NCBI GenBank assembly: GCA_003169845.1
Contig: PNAG01000026.1
Coordinates: 1 to 64,000, forward strand
Source of the DNA: Candidatus Dormiibacterota bacterium
GTDB lineage: Bacteria > Chloroflexota > Dormibacteria > Dormibacterales > Dormibacteraceae
DNA length: 64,000 nt
Direction of reading: 5' to 3'
The translations under genes and the position numbers were made by a program. Of this stretch, positions 27,534 through 36,179 are shown in pieces. Position 1 is the first letter of the stretch. The number at the start of each line of letters is the position of its first letter. The notes under the pieces are model-generated. The model made no database searches. It was not told where the DNA came from and was given only the letters and a program-made list of their open reading frames with translations.

Positions 27534-28796
27534 TTGCCAGTAGTCGCAGAAGCGGGCGTGAGCCCGCGCACATTCGGATCGTTCGCAGAAGCGGGGGTAA
27601 CCCCGCGCATGCTCGCAGCCCTGTTGAAACAGGGCATCACGGAACCCGTCCAGGTCCAGGCGGAGGCCATCCCGGCCCTGCTCGCGGGCCGCGATGTGGT
27701 CATGGAAGCGCAGACCGGGTCGGGCAAGACGCTTGCCTACCTGATCCCGCTGGTAGAGAAGCTGCCGCGCGGCGGGGCCGGGCCTCGGGCGCTCATCGTC
27801 ACGCCGACCCGGGAGCTTGCCCTGCAGGTGGAGAAGGTGCTGCGCACCCTCGCCCCCGAGCTCCGCACCACCGTACTTTACGGCGGCGTCGGTTACGCGA
27901 CGCAGCGGCTCGCTTTGAAGCATGGGGTCGACGTCGTCGTCGGCACTCCAGGACGGATCATCGACCTGCTGGGCCAGGGGAGGCTCTCCCTATCGCGCAT
28001 CGAGTACCTCGTGCTCGATGAGGCGGACGAGATGCTCGACGCAGGGTTTGCGCCGTCGGTCGAGAAGATTCTTGGGCTGACCTACGAGCCGCAGACGGTG
28101 CTCGCCTCGGCGACCATGCCGAGCTGGGTTAGTTCGATGGTCGCCAAGCACACGCACGAAGCGGTGCAGGTGCGCCTCGCGTCAGACCACGCCGAGCGGC
28201 TGGAGCACGGGCTGCTCCGCGTCGATCGCGAGAACAAGCTGCAGACGCTGAGCCGCCTGCTGCGCCGTCACAAGGGCAGCGCGATCATCTTCGGCCGGAC
28301 CAAGCACGGTGTGAAGAAGCTGAACCACAGCCTCCGGCAGATGGGCCACAACACGGTGGAGCTGCAAGGGGACCTGTCGCAGCTGACGCGCGACCGAGCG
28401 ATGAACTCCTTCCGCGAAGGTCGAAGCCAGATCCTCGTCGCGACGAACGTCGCTGCTCGAGGAATCGATGTCGTCAACGTCGGGTTGGTGGTCAACTTCG
28501 AGCTTCCGGATTCCGCGCAGTGGTTGACCCATCGCGTCGGGCGCACCGCCCGGATGGGGGAGCTAGGCCGCGCGCTCACGTTCGTCACCCCCGAGGACGA
28601 GCCGGCGTGGGTGAAGCTCAGCCGCCAGGGGGCGCCTGACATCCGCGAGATCGACACCAAGCAACTGCTCGACGAAGGCAGCTGGATCTACACAGAAGGC
28701 CGGCCGATGCAGTCCTTTTCGGCGAGCGCCGCTCCGCGTTTCAACCGGAATCGCGGGCGCACGAACAGCAAGTGGCGTCCTAGGCGTTCGGCCTAG
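27534..28796 (+). CDS. DEAD-box ATP-dependent RNA helicase
   Basis: Unwinds RNA duplexes using ATP; related to cold-adaptation and ribosome-assembly helicases. 420 residues. Motifs in order: Q motif (F...GITEPVQVQ), Walker A AQTGSGKT (about 58-65), PTRELALQ, TPGR, LDEADEML (about 160-167), SATMPS, the second RecA domain with ATNVAARGID and HRVGRTAR. The C-terminal tail is Arg/Asn-rich (RFNRNRGRTNSKWRPRRSA), probably RNA-binding. TTG 27534 has AGGAGA 5 nt upstream. The N-terminus has a duplicated EAGVSPR/EAGVTPR unit encoded by two tetraloop hairpins. The 3' end overlaps the convergent hydrolase by 4 bp. Confidence 0.9.
   Translation: MPVVAEAGVSPRTFGSFAEAGVTPRMLAALLKQGITEPVQVQAEAIPALLAGRDVVMEAQTGSGKTLAYLIPLVEKLPRGGAGPRALIVTPTRELALQVEKVLRTLAPELRTTVLYGGVGYATQRLALKHGVDVVVGTPGRIIDLLGQGRLSLSRIEYLVLDEADEMLDAGFAPSVEKILGLTYEPQTVLASATMPSWVSSMVAKHTHEAVQVRLASDHAERLEHGLLRVDRENKLQTLSRLLRRHKGSAIIFGRTKHGVKKLNHSLRQMGHNTVELQGDLSQLTRDRAMNSFREGRSQILVATNVAARGIDVVNVGLVVNFELPDSAQWLTHRVGRTARMGELGRALTFVTPEDEPAWVKLSRQGAPDIREIDTKQLLDEGSWIYTEGRPMQSFSASAAPRFNRNRGRTNSKWRPRRSA
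27552..27606 (+). promoter_or_regulatory. Tandem GNRA-tetraloop hairpins at the 5' end of the helicase mRNA
   Basis: Hairpin 1 is GCGGGC-GTGA-GCCCGC (27552-27567) and hairpin 2 is GCGGGG-GTAA-CCCCGC (27591-27606). Both are preceded by CGCAGAA. The loop-closing pair differs (C-G against G-C) but pairing is kept, and both loops fit GNRA. They lie inside the coding region 18-72 nt after the TTG start, so autoregulation by the helicase is possible. Confidence 0.45.
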
Positions 28797-29491
28797 GCGT
28801 TGTCGGCGGCGGTCTCCGGACCGCCGATCTGCTCGCCGAAGAACTTCAGGACCCGGGTCCATGAGTCTTCGGCGGCAGCCTTGTTGAAGGCCCTCCCCGT
28901 CTCATTGAAGAACGAGTGTTGGGCTCCGGGGTAGATCTTGATGTCGTGCACGATGTGGTTCTGTTCGAGGGCCTTTTCCAGCGAGCGTCCCGCGTTCGCG
29001 GTGAAGTCTTTCTCGGGATAGGAACCGACGACAGGACACAGGCGCTTGAGCACCTCGAGCGGGCGCGGGTTGGCGCCGTAGAACGGGGCGATGGCCTTGA
29101 GCCGCGAGTCGGTGCAGGCCCAAGCGATGGCAAATCCGCCACCCATGCAAAAGCCGATCGCGCCCATGCGCTTCGCGTCCACCCTGCGATCTTTCGCCAG
29201 GTACGTAAGCGCGGACTTGAGGTCGTCGATGCCGTAACGATTGACCGAGCCGAGAAGCATTCCGCCCATGTAGCGCGCCATGCACACAGCTCGGTTGCGA
29301 TCGGTGAAGAGATCCACCGCAAGCGCGACGTAACCCGCCTCAGCGAACCGCTCGGTGATGTGCTTGACGTTGTCGTTGAGGCCGTAGGCCTCGTGGATCA
29401 CCACAACGCCGGGATGCGGGCCGGATCCCTCGGGGGCCGCCAGATAGCCGCCGCCCTTCAGCTCGCCGCGATTGATGTCCCGTGTCTGCAT
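28793..29491 (-). CDS. Dienelactone hydrolase family protein
   Basis: A 232-residue alpha/beta hydrolase. The nucleophile Cys115 is in GFCMGGG, the acid is probably Asp in the VVGSYPEKDFT region, and the catalytic His is in PGAQHSFFN; the oxyanion segment HEAYGLND is near residue 35. Cys in place of Ser is the hallmark of dienelactone hydrolases, which open enol-lactones in aromatic breakdown, although many relatives have other roles. ATG 29491 is used because the frame's further extension would cross the tRNA gene. No catabolic cluster is adjacent. Confidence 0.87.
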   Translation of the reverse strand: MQTRDINRGELKGGGYLAAPEGSGPHPGVVVIHEAYGLNDNVKHITERFAEAGYVALAVDLFTDRNRAVCMARYMGGMLLGSVNRYGIDDLKSALTYLAKDRRVDAKRMGAIGFCMGGGFAIAWACTDSRLKAIAPFYGANPRPLEVLKRLCPVVGSYPEKDFTANAGRSLEKALEQNHIVHDIKIYPGAQHSFFNETGRAFNKAAAEDSWTRVLKFFGEQIGGPETAADNA

Positions 29492-29557
29492 CGGCAGAGG
29501 AGATCGTAGAGGAGGGCGGAAGGTGGGCGGTATCATCAACACTCGGCTGGGCGTTGT

Positions 29558-29633
29558 GGGCCCGTGGCGCAGTTGGGAGCGCGCTTGACTGGCAGTCAAG
29601 AGGTCAGGGGTTCGAATCCCCTCGGGTCCACCA
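29558..29633 (+). tRNA. tRNA-Ala (anticodon GGC)
   Basis: Complete cloverleaf: acceptor GGGCCCG / CGGGTCC, D stem GCGC/GCGC, anticodon stem CTTGA/TCAAG with loop CTGGCAG, T arm AGGGG-TTCGAAT-CCCCT, and encoded CCA. The G3-T70 wobble pair, the alanine identity element, is present. Anticodon GGC reads GCC, a codon used often in this GC-rich segment. Confidence 0.96.
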
Positions 29634-29714
29634 AAACTCCGAGTGAGAAGCGCGGCGCCGCAAGGATTCATCGGGAACCCTCTGTTTGCAGGGCTACCAA
29701 GCCCATACCCGAGC

Positions 29715-32399
29715 ATGGCGACTTTGCCGCGCATCGCCCGTACACCATGGACAGTGGGGATTCAGGTCAATTCGGGGAATGTCCCAGGGGGTTCATCTGG
29801 CGCGCGCGCTTCAAGGCGGACGTGGCCTCTGCGGGCTGATTTCGCCGCGATCGCGGTGCTGGTAGTGCTGTTCGCCGTTGCCGCAGGCGCGTTCGTGCAC
29901 CTGCAGTCGGAGGCGGACGCCAAACAGGCAGCGGTTGCCGACGCCAATTTTGCTGCGACCAGAGCCGCCAGGCAGATTCAGCTTGGCTTTGAGACGTTTC
30001 GTGCAGTCACGGCACCGACCGCGAGCAGCCCGACCATCGCACAGGTCTTCACCAACCCAACCCTATGCAACCTCAGCTATGCCCCAATCGCCGCCTTCGA
30101 TACCGGGCACGTCGACGTCGTCCGCCTGGACGGTTCGGTGGTGTGCTCTTCGCTCATGCCTGTTGGTACCACGACTTATGCGGGCGCAAAGTGGCTGCAG
30201 GCCTCGGCGCCAGTCGTCGTGGCACCGACCGTCGACGCCGCCAACGGCAACCAGGTGGCCGTATACGCATATCCGATTCCCGGAAAAGGATTCATCGCCT
30301 GGTTTCTCGATCTGAAACCGCTTGGCCCCAGGCTCGCGTCCGAGTATGGGAGTGGCGTCCACCATCTCGAATTCCTGGTCACGACCAGCGATGGCTCGGC
30401 GATCGTCGCGCGCTCCGTGGACTCGGACAAGTGGACCGGCGCGATCCTCAGCGGCACCCCCTTCGCACAAACAGCCGACTCCACGGATCGGAGCGACGTT
30501 GCTGGAAACGCCCGTTGGTATGGGCAGCCGATCGTCATCGCCGCTGGGTGGAAGGTCTACGTCGGAGCCGACCGAGCCGCCGCACTGTCGGATGCCGCCC
30601 GTTTTCAGAACAAGCAGTTCGAGATCGTGGCGGTCGGTCTCCTTGCGGTGCTGCTGGGTCTCCTGGTCGTCTACCGGAGGGTCGTGCGACCGATCGAGCA
30701 GCTGCGAGCGTCGGTGAGGTCCTCCCGCGGGCTGGAATCACCGCAGCTGGTTCCGACCGGCGGGCCTTCGGAGGTGGCCGACCTGGGTGAGGACGTCAAC
30801 GGCCTCATCACCTCGCTGAAGCATGAGTGGGCTGAGCGCGAAAGTGCGCAGCACAACTATCTACGGCTGTTCGCGGGAAGCCCAATACCGATAATGTTCA
30901 TCGACCCTCGCAGCGGCAAGTTTCTCGAGGTCAACGAAGCCGCGGCGAGCGCCTTCGGCTATTCGCATCACGAATTCGCCGAGCTGACGAACGGCGACAT
31001 CTTCGCGCCAGCGGACGACGAAGAGGCTGTCCAGATAGCAGCCATCAGGTCCGTTGGCGTGGGGAAGAGTTACGTCAAGGCCGGTCCCCTGACCGTGCTC
31101 AAGAAGAATGGCAACCTGATGCGAATTCTTGTCACGAGCTACGAGGTCACCTACGGAGGCAGGCCGGCGCGGGTCTCGATGATCGAGGACGTGACGCAGA
31201 AAGAGAAGCTCGAGCGTCAGTTGAATCAATCTCAACGGCTCGAGAGCCTCGGCCAGCTTGCCGGCGGCGTGGCACACGACTTTAACAACCTGCTCGGCGT
31301 CATCTTGAACTTCGCTCTTTTCGCGAAGGAGAAGGTGCTGGCTTCGGGAAACGGTTCGCCCAGCGCGAGCATGCAGCTGGCGGTCAGAGATATCGATCGC
31401 GTTGTACGCGCAGGCGAGAGCGCCTCCCGGCTGACCCATCAGCTCCTCGCCTTTGCCCGTCGTGAAGTGATCCGCCCTCAATCCATCGACGTCAACTCGG
31501 TGGTCGCCGACCTCGAGCCGTTGGTGGGCCGCACGCTTGGAGAGCACATCGAGTTCGTGACTTCTCTGGGCAAGGACCTTTGGCCGGCCCTGATGGACCC
31601 CGGACAGCTCGAACAGGTGTTGACGAACCTGGCCGTCAACGCCCGCGATGCAATGCCACAGGGCGGCAAGTTGACCATCGACTGTGAGAACGTCAACGTT
31701 GATGACACTTACGCGGCCGGCAGATTGGGCTTGAAGCCCGGACGGTTCGTAAGGATCCGCGTTACCGACACAGGAACGGGAATGGATGGGGCGACCCTAC
31801 AGCGCGCCTTCGAGCCGTTCTTCACGACCAAGGCCAAGGGCGGGGGCACCGGACTCGGGCTCGCGACCGTCTACGGGATCGTCAACCAGGCGGGCGGCGA
31901 CGTCTCCATCTACTCGGAGCAGGGCGTGGGAACCCGCGTCCATGTGCTGATTCCCGCGGCCGACCAAGCGCCCAGGCCGGCGGAGGCCGACTTGGCCCCA
32001 GCTCGCCAGCTGGCTTCAGCAACCATCCTGGTGGTTGAGGACGCTGATGATCTCCGCGAGATCACCGAGCTGATCCTCACGAAGAACGGCTATCGGGTCA
32101 TCACCACGTCGAGCGGCACGGAGGCTCTGGAGGCGGTGAAGAACCATGCCGGCGTCATCGACCTGCTCTTGACGGATGTCGTGATGCCGCACATGCAGGG
32201 CCCGGAGCTCGTCAAACGGGTCTCCGCCCGATATCCGGAGATCAGGGTTCTGTACATGTCCGGCTATGCGCAAACCATATTGGGCGACGGCGGCACGCTC
32301 GCGGAAGGCGTGCTGCTCCTCGAGAAGCCATTCACCGAGCCTGTGCTGCTCGCCAAGGTCGAACAGGCCCTCCACGTGGCAGTCCTGGTGGCAAGTTGA
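29715..32399 (+). CDS. Hybrid sensor histidine kinase with dCache-like sensor, PAS and receiver domains
   Basis: Membrane sensor kinase of about 894 residues. Order: N-terminal helix (IAVLVVLFAVAAGAFVHL), extracellular sensor (about 60-295, Cache-like), second helix (LLAVLLGLLVVYRRV), HAMP, PAS (PIPIMFIDPRSGKFLEVNEA), HisKA with phospho-acceptor His521 in GGVAHDFNNLL, HATPase (NLAVNARDAM, DTGTGM, GGGTGLGLATVYGIV), then a receiver with phospho-Asp821 in LLTDVVMP. The HDFNNLL form is typical of hybrid kinases without DNA-binding output. ATG 29715; an earlier ATG at 29643 is in frame but adds a low-complexity tail. Its stop overlaps the receiver gene start by 4 bp. Confidence 0.9.
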   Translation: MATLPRIARTPWTVGIQVNSGNVPGGSSGARASRRTWPLRADFAAIAVLVVLFAVAAGAFVHLQSEADAKQAAVADANFAATRAARQIQLGFETFRAVTAPTASSPTIAQVFTNPTLCNLSYAPIAAFDTGHVDVVRLDGSVVCSSLMPVGTTTYAGAKWLQASAPVVVAPTVDAANGNQVAVYAYPIPGKGFIAWFLDLKPLGPRLASEYGSGVHHLEFLVTTSDGSAIVARSVDSDKWTGAILSGTPFAQTADSTDRSDVAGNARWYGQPIVIAAGWKVYVGADRAAALSDAARFQNKQFEIVAVGLLAVLLGLLVVYRRVVRPIEQLRASVRSSRGLESPQLVPTGGPSEVADLGEDVNGLITSLKHEWAERESAQHNYLRLFAGSPIPIMFIDPRSGKFLEVNEAAASAFGYSHHEFAELTNGDIFAPADDEEAVQIAAIRSVGVGKSYVKAGPLTVLKKNGNLMRILVTSYEVTYGGRPARVSMIEDVTQKEKLERQLNQSQRLESLGQLAGGVAHDFNNLLGVILNFALFAKEKVLASGNGSPSASMQLAVRDIDRVVRAGESASRLTHQLLAFARREVIRPQSIDVNSVVADLEPLVGRTLGEHIEFVTSLGKDLWPALMDPGQLEQVLTNLAVNARDAMPQGGKLTIDCENVNVDDTYAAGRLGLKPGRFVRIRVTDTGTGMDGATLQRAFEPFFTTKAKGGGTGLGLATVYGIVNQAGGDVSIYSEQGVGTRVHVLIPAADQAPRPAEADLAPARQLASATILVVEDADDLREITELILTKNGYRVITTSSGTEALEAVKNHAGVIDLLLTDVVMPHMQGPELVKRVSARYPEIRVLYMSGYAQTILGDGGTLAEGVLLLEKPFTEPVLLAKVEQALHVAVLVAS

Positions 32400-32854
32400 A
32401 CACCATCGGAGGATCGATCGTCAGGCATCGCATCCTGATCGTCGACGACTCGGCTGACAACGTCGATATGTTGGAGGTCTTTCTTGCCGAGGAGGCGAGC
32501 GCGATCAAGAGCGTGACTGAGTCGAACCAGGTCGAGAGAGTCTTCATTGAGTTCGAGCCCGACATCATGCTGCTGGACCTGCACATGCCGAAGCCCGACG
32601 GTCTCGAAATCCTCAGAAACCTGCGCAGCGTTCGCGAGAGCCTGGGCTTCCTCCCGGTGATAGTGCTCACCGGTGATACAGGCAGGACGGCGCGGAACAG
32701 CGCCCTTCTCCTCGGCGCCGATGACTTTCTGACCAAGCCGCTTGACCGCCAGGAGGTGGTTCTTCGCGTGCGCAACCTGCTGCGCACTCGCCGTCTCTAC
32801 GTCGAGCTCGCCGAGGTCAACCGAGCCCTGGAGCAGAAGCAGAAGCCGCGCTGA
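32396..32854 (+). CDS. Single-domain response regulator
   Basis: A 152-residue receiver protein: acidic pocket LIVDDS, phospho-Asp61 in MLLDLHMP, Thr in VLTGD, Lys in FLTKPLD. No DNA-binding or enzymatic output domain follows, only a short helical tail, so it probably relays a phosphate in a multistep system. GTG/TTG start at 32396 overlaps the kinase stop by 4 bp, so the two are cotranslated and likely partners. Confidence 0.9.
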   Translation: MNTIGGSIVRHRILIVDDSADNVDMLEVFLAEEASAIKSVTESNQVERVFIEFEPDIMLLDLHMPKPDGLEILRNLRSVRESLGFLPVIVLTGDTGRTARNSALLLGADDFLTKPLDRQEVVLRVRNLLRTRRLYVELAEVNRALEQKQKPR

Positions 32855-32934
32855 CACCGGCTGCGCCCATCGACAGCACTAGATGTAGCCTGGCAACCTC
32901 CTGTCCGCCGACCGGCAGCCTCCGGAAGGGGTCA

Positions 32935-33152
32935 TACAATCAAGTTGCGGGGGCCCCCTGGTCGTTCGTAAGGGGTGAAGTTCTAGGCGTCATCCTCGGG
33001 GGGCTTCTCGTTATTTCCTGCATCCGGACATAAACGCTTTAGGCACTGGTGGACTGGCGCGCGTACAGTCGGGAACTACCGGCGGCCGTCAGCCGCCCCG
33101 CTGTGTCGTCAGACACCAATCCCCCGCTGGGGTCGCCCTATGGGCGAGGAGG
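32935..33152 (+). promoter_or_regulatory. Structured 5' leader of the ABM-domain gene with candidate -10 box
   Basis: TACAAT (32935-32940) is a strong -10 hexamer. A perfect GGGGGCCCCC palindrome follows at 32949-32958. From 33081 four hairpins follow one another: GGCGGC-CGTCA-GCCGCC, GTGTC-GTCA-GACAC, CCCC-GCT-GGGG and CGCCC-TAT-GGGCG, the last directly touching the AGGAGG ribosome site at 33147-33152. No known riboswitch class was matched with confidence. The rest of the 285-base gap shows no gene. Confidence 0.4.
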
Positions 33153-33157
33153 TTGCC

Positions 33158-33463
33158 TTGTACGGAACCATAGCCAAGATGAAGTTGAAGCCAGGCGCGG
33201 AAGAGAAGATCATGCAGGTGATGGACGGATCGACCGCTCATCGAGAGGGCCACGTCGCGACCTAAGTGTTCAAGTCCGACGCCGACCCCAACGTTCATTT
33301 CGTCACGACCATCTTCGACAGCAAGAGCGCATACAAGAAGTTCTCGGATTCGCCCGAGCAGACCACCCGCTTCCACCAGATGAGGGAGCTCTTGGCCGCT
33401 GACCCTGAGTGGCACGACGGCGAGGTCATTCACCACGACACGAAGGTCGCGGCGACCCGCTAG
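33158..33463 (+). pseudogene. Antibiotic biosynthesis monooxygenase-like (ABM) small protein, interrupted by in-frame TAA
   Basis: One frame runs from TTG 33158 (AGGAGG five bases before it) to TAG 33463, broken only by TAA at 33263-33265. The first part is YGTIAKMKLKPGAEEKIMQVM; after the stop the frame continues VFKSDADPNVHFVTTIFDSK and ends with a DGEVIHH motif. The combined 101 residues match the short ferredoxin-like ABM/heme-degrading monooxygenase fold. A Tyr codon (TAC or TAT) at the stop would give GHVATYVFKSD, which reads naturally. ATG 33140 is another in-frame start but it falls in the loop of a hairpin. Function if intact is unknown. Confidence 0.72.
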
Positions 33464-33555
33464 CGACTCGATTCGATAGATCCGCCTCCTGGTAGTCGTT
33501 CGCGGCGCTCGCGAATCGGCTGCCGGGGGTGGGGCGTGATGGCAGACTAACCATC

Positions 33556-34173
33556 GTGTTTGCCAGCTCGAACTATCCGCCCGACCTTGCCGCCGCCGAA
33601 CGGTTTGTTGCACAGATGCGTCACGGGACGCTGATTGCCTGCTCCCCCGAGGGCTATCCGCAGGTCAGCATCCTTCCATTCGTGAAGACGGGCGATGTGA
33701 TCGAGCTGCACTGCGTCCAGGCCGACCCCACCTTTGGCGCGGTCCTCGCCAATCCCCGTGTCACCTTCTTCGTCTCCGACTTTCTCGCCTGGTCGCCGCA
33801 CGACTGGGTTGACGAGCAGGACGCCGGGCGCGCGACACTGCATTTCCGAGCCGTTGCGTTCGAGTGCGACGTCGAGCGAACGTCTACCGATCCCGTCGAC
33901 GTTGCGGGCGCACTCAGCCGGCTGCTGGCCGCCTACGAACCGGGCGCCTCCTACCAGCCGGTCGAGATGGGCGAGTTCTACGGCGCGCGCCTGCGCCGGC
34001 TCGCCACGATGCGCTTGCGTGTCGTTCGGAGCCATATCAAATTCAAGACGGGCCCGGCAGGCACCGCGGAGACCAAACGCCGCGTGGCCGGGCAGCTGCG
34101 CGACCGCGCGCTGCCGGGGGACCTCCGCGCCGCCGACGTGATCGAGGCCGCCCTCGCCGATCGCCCCACCTAA
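33556..34173 (+). CDS. FMN-binding protein of the pyridoxamine-oxidase/PaiB-like split barrel type
   Basis: A 205-residue protein. It begins with SNYPPDLAAAERFVAQMRHGTLIACSPEGYPQ (shown in part), a split-barrel flavin-binding pattern, has FVSDFLAWSPHDWV in the middle and ends with IKFKTGPAGTAETKRRVAGQ, similar to the C-terminal helix region of FMN-binding negative regulators (PaiB). Such proteins bind FMN and may reduce small molecules or regulate protease genes. GTG 33556 is favoured; GTG 33529 is in frame upstream. The 2-hydroxyacid dehydrogenase follows 4 bp later, so they form an operon. Confidence 0.72.
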   Translation: MFASSNYPPDLAAAERFVAQMRHGTLIACSPEGYPQVSILPFVKTGDVIELHCVQADPTFGAVLANPRVTFFVSDFLAWSPHDWVDEQDAGRATLHFRAVAFECDVERTSTDPVDVAGALSRLLAAYEPGASYQPVEMGEFYGARLRRLATMRLRVVRSHIKFKTGPAGTAETKRRVAGQLRDRALPGDLRAADVIEAALADRPT

Positions 34174-34177
34174 CGCA

Positions 34178-35137
34178 ATGACCTCGGTCGGGGTGATCGA
34201 CGCCGGCGGTCGAAGCAGAGCTCTTCTCGAGGATGGGGAGGAGGTTCGATATGTGTTCATCGATCCCTCCGAACCCTTGCTGCCCGCGGCGGCAAACGTG
34301 GAGGTGCTGTTCGCCTGGGGCCTGGGCACCTCCTTCCTCCAGGAGAACTGGCGGCGGTTCCACCGCCTGCGCTGGATCCACGCCGCCTCTGCAGGCGTTG
34401 ACCGGCTGCTTTTCCCCGAGCTCGTCGGCAGCGACGTTGTGCTGACGAGCTCCCGCCACATCTTCGACCGGGCGATGGCCGAGTACACGATGGGCCTGAT
34501 GCTCGCGCTCGCGAAGGGCTTCAAGACGACGTTCGGCCGGCAGGAGGCCCACGTCTGGGAGTACCGGGAGACAGACTCTCTTTTCGGAAAAACCCTCGTG
34601 GTGGTCGGTGCCGGTCCGATCGCGCGAGAGACGGCGCGGTTGGCCAAGGCCTTCGGAATGAGGCTCATCGCAGTCGGGCGCACGGCTCGCGACGACTCGG
34701 ACTTTGGAGCCATCCTCGCCTCGTCAGAGCTGTCGAAGGTGCTGCCCGAGGCCGATTACCTGCTCGTGATCGCCCCCAAAACCCCGCAGACCGAGGGTCT
34801 CATCGGCCGCGATGCCATTGCCCTCCTCAGGCCATCCGCACGTGTGATAAACGTGGGTCGGGGCGCGACTGTCGACCAAAAAGAACTGTGTCGCGCGCTC
34901 TCGGAGGGACGGATTGCCGGCGCTGCGCTCGACGTGTTCGACATCGAGCCGTTGCCCAAGGACGATCCAATATGGGACACCCCCCGCCTGCTCATCTCAC
35001 CCCACATCGCCGGCGACCACATCGGTTGGCGGCAGGACGCCGCGGACCTGTTCACGGACAACTTACGGCGCTGGATCGCCGGCGAATCGCTTCTGAACGT
35101 TGTCGACAAAGCCCTCGGGTATGTCCCCAGCACGTAA
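34178..35137 (+). CDS. D-isomer-specific 2-hydroxyacid dehydrogenase
   Basis: NAD(P)-dependent reduction of 2-oxoacids to D-2-hydroxyacids, 319 residues. The catalytic triad is Arg228 (NVGRG), Glu257 (DIEP) and His276 (SPHIAGD). The Rossmann motif is VVGAGPIA with a following AVGRTAR, where Arg at the end of the second strand suggests NADP preference, as in glyoxylate/hydroxypyruvate reductases. ATG 34178, 4 bp after the upstream stop. Exact oxoacid unknown. Confidence 0.9.
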   Translation: MTSVGVIDAGGRSRALLEDGEEVRYVFIDPSEPLLPAAANVEVLFAWGLGTSFLQENWRRFHRLRWIHAASAGVDRLLFPELVGSDVVLTSSRHIFDRAMAEYTMGLMLALAKGFKTTFGRQEAHVWEYRETDSLFGKTLVVVGAGPIARETARLAKAFGMRLIAVGRTARDDSDFGAILASSELSKVLPEADYLLVIAPKTPQTEGLIGRDAIALLRPSARVINVGRGATVDQKELCRALSEGRIAGAALDVFDIEPLPKDDPIWDTPRLLISPHIAGDHIGWRQDAADLFTDNLRRWIAGESLLNVVDKALGYVPST

Positions 35138-35141
35138 GGCC

Positions 35142-36173
35142 TCACTGAAGCGGGAACGGCGATTGCCACCAGTGAGGCAGGTCGTCGGCCTCGACCGCGC
35201 TCACCCATTTGACCCACCAGAAGCCACGCCCATCGGGCACGACCAGGCGCGCCGGAAAGCCGTGACCCTGGTCGAGCGCCTGACCTCCAAGGCGAGTCGC
35301 CAGCAACAGAGAGCCCGCGCGTTCGATCGGGAATCGGCGGTCATAGCCCGTGGATGACACGACACGAATCGATGCGCTGCCTGCCTTTCCTATCAGGCGA
35401 TCCAGCCGGGCGCCGGCCCACTCCTGCGTTGAGAAGAAACCGCCGGTGCAATCGAGCGTCGCCGTCAGCCGGTCGTCGAACGCAAAGAGCTCGTCGTACG
35501 ACCACTCGCGACCGCCCGCGGCCAGCCGCCACGTCTCCTGGGCGACTCGCGGTATCGCATCGAACATCCACGAGCTGACTGGCATCAGGCCTGGCTCGAA
35601 TGAGCCGGCCTCGTACGAGCCGGTGAAGCGCCGCGCCGCACCTGGCATCCCTGTCGCCCTCACCACCAGCTCGCTGGCCGCGTAGGCGGCCGCCGCCCCG
35701 GCCACCGCCGCTCCTCCGCGCAGGACATTGCGCCGCGAGAGATCGGTCGCTCTCACGCGCACGCGGCGCGCGACCACGTGCCAGATCGCCAGCGGTACAG
35801 CCGCTATCGCCGCCCCCACGTGAAAGTCCATCGCCGTGAGCGGACCTATGTAGACGAGCAGGCCTGTGGAGTGCAGGAGTCCGGCCACGAGTGACACGAG
35901 CACCAGCACGCCGAGAAGCACGGACGCCCACCGGCCCGGCCACGGCCGCCCCAGCCCGCGCCGCGCGATCATCGATTTCCACGGCAGCAGTGCGAGGATC
36001 GCGAAACCGCCGGCCGCGTGGAGCACAAGCGACCAGCGCGCCGGCGCGGTGGCGTAGGCGAACGCCATCCACCCGGTGAGAAACACGGCGGAAAGGAGCG
36101 CGAGCAGCGCGAGGTTGGTCCGCGCGCCCCGCGCGATCGCCACCGGCCGCCAAACCGAGGTCCGCGAGTTCAC
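35142..36173 (-). CDS. Membrane-anchored molybdopterin oxidoreductase (MsrPQ-like fusion)
   Basis: A 343-residue protein joining a four-helix membrane domain (residues 15-135) with a sulfite-oxidase-fold molybdopterin domain (about 170-335). The membrane part has His residues in LVLHAAGG, FHVGAAI and IWHVVARR that could bind b-type heme, as in MsrQ/cytochrome b561. The molybdenum ligand is Cys242 in TLDCTGGFFSTQEWAG. Arg and TGYDRRFP follow. It resembles a one-chain version of the MsrP-MsrQ methionine sulfoxide reductase pair, or a nitrate/sulfite oxidoreductase; the substrate is not predictable. An RR-containing segment (DLSRRNVLRGGA) between the domains looks like a Tat motif. Start GTG 36173 is leaderless by promoter position. 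Confidence 0.82.
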   Translation of the reverse strand: MNSRTSVWRPVAIARGARTNLALLALLSAVFLTGWMAFAYATAPARWSLVLHAAGGFAILALLPWKSMIARRGLGRPWPGRWASVLLGVLVLVSLVAGLLHSTGLLVYIGPLTAMDFHVGAAIAAVPLAIWHVVARRVRVRATDLSRRNVLRGGAAVAGAAAAYAASELVVRATGMPGAARRFTGSYEAGSFEPGLMPVSSWMFDAIPRVAQETWRLAAGGREWSYDELFAFDDRLTATLDCTGGFFSTQEWAGARLDRLIGKAGSASIRVVSSTGYDRRFPIERAGSLLLATRLGGQALDQGHGFPARLVVPDGRGFWWVKWVSAVEADDLPHWWQSPFPLQ

Positions 36174-36179
36174 CGCCTG

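Noticed and set aside
29492-29734. N-terminal extension of the dienelactone hydrolase
   Set aside because: It would read through the tRNA-Ala gene antisense.
33055-33125. Cobalamin riboswitch
   Set aside because: GGGAAC, CCCCGCTGTG and GTCAGACACC look somewhat like B12-riboswitch boxes, but the GGTGCAAATCC segment and the rest of the core are missing.
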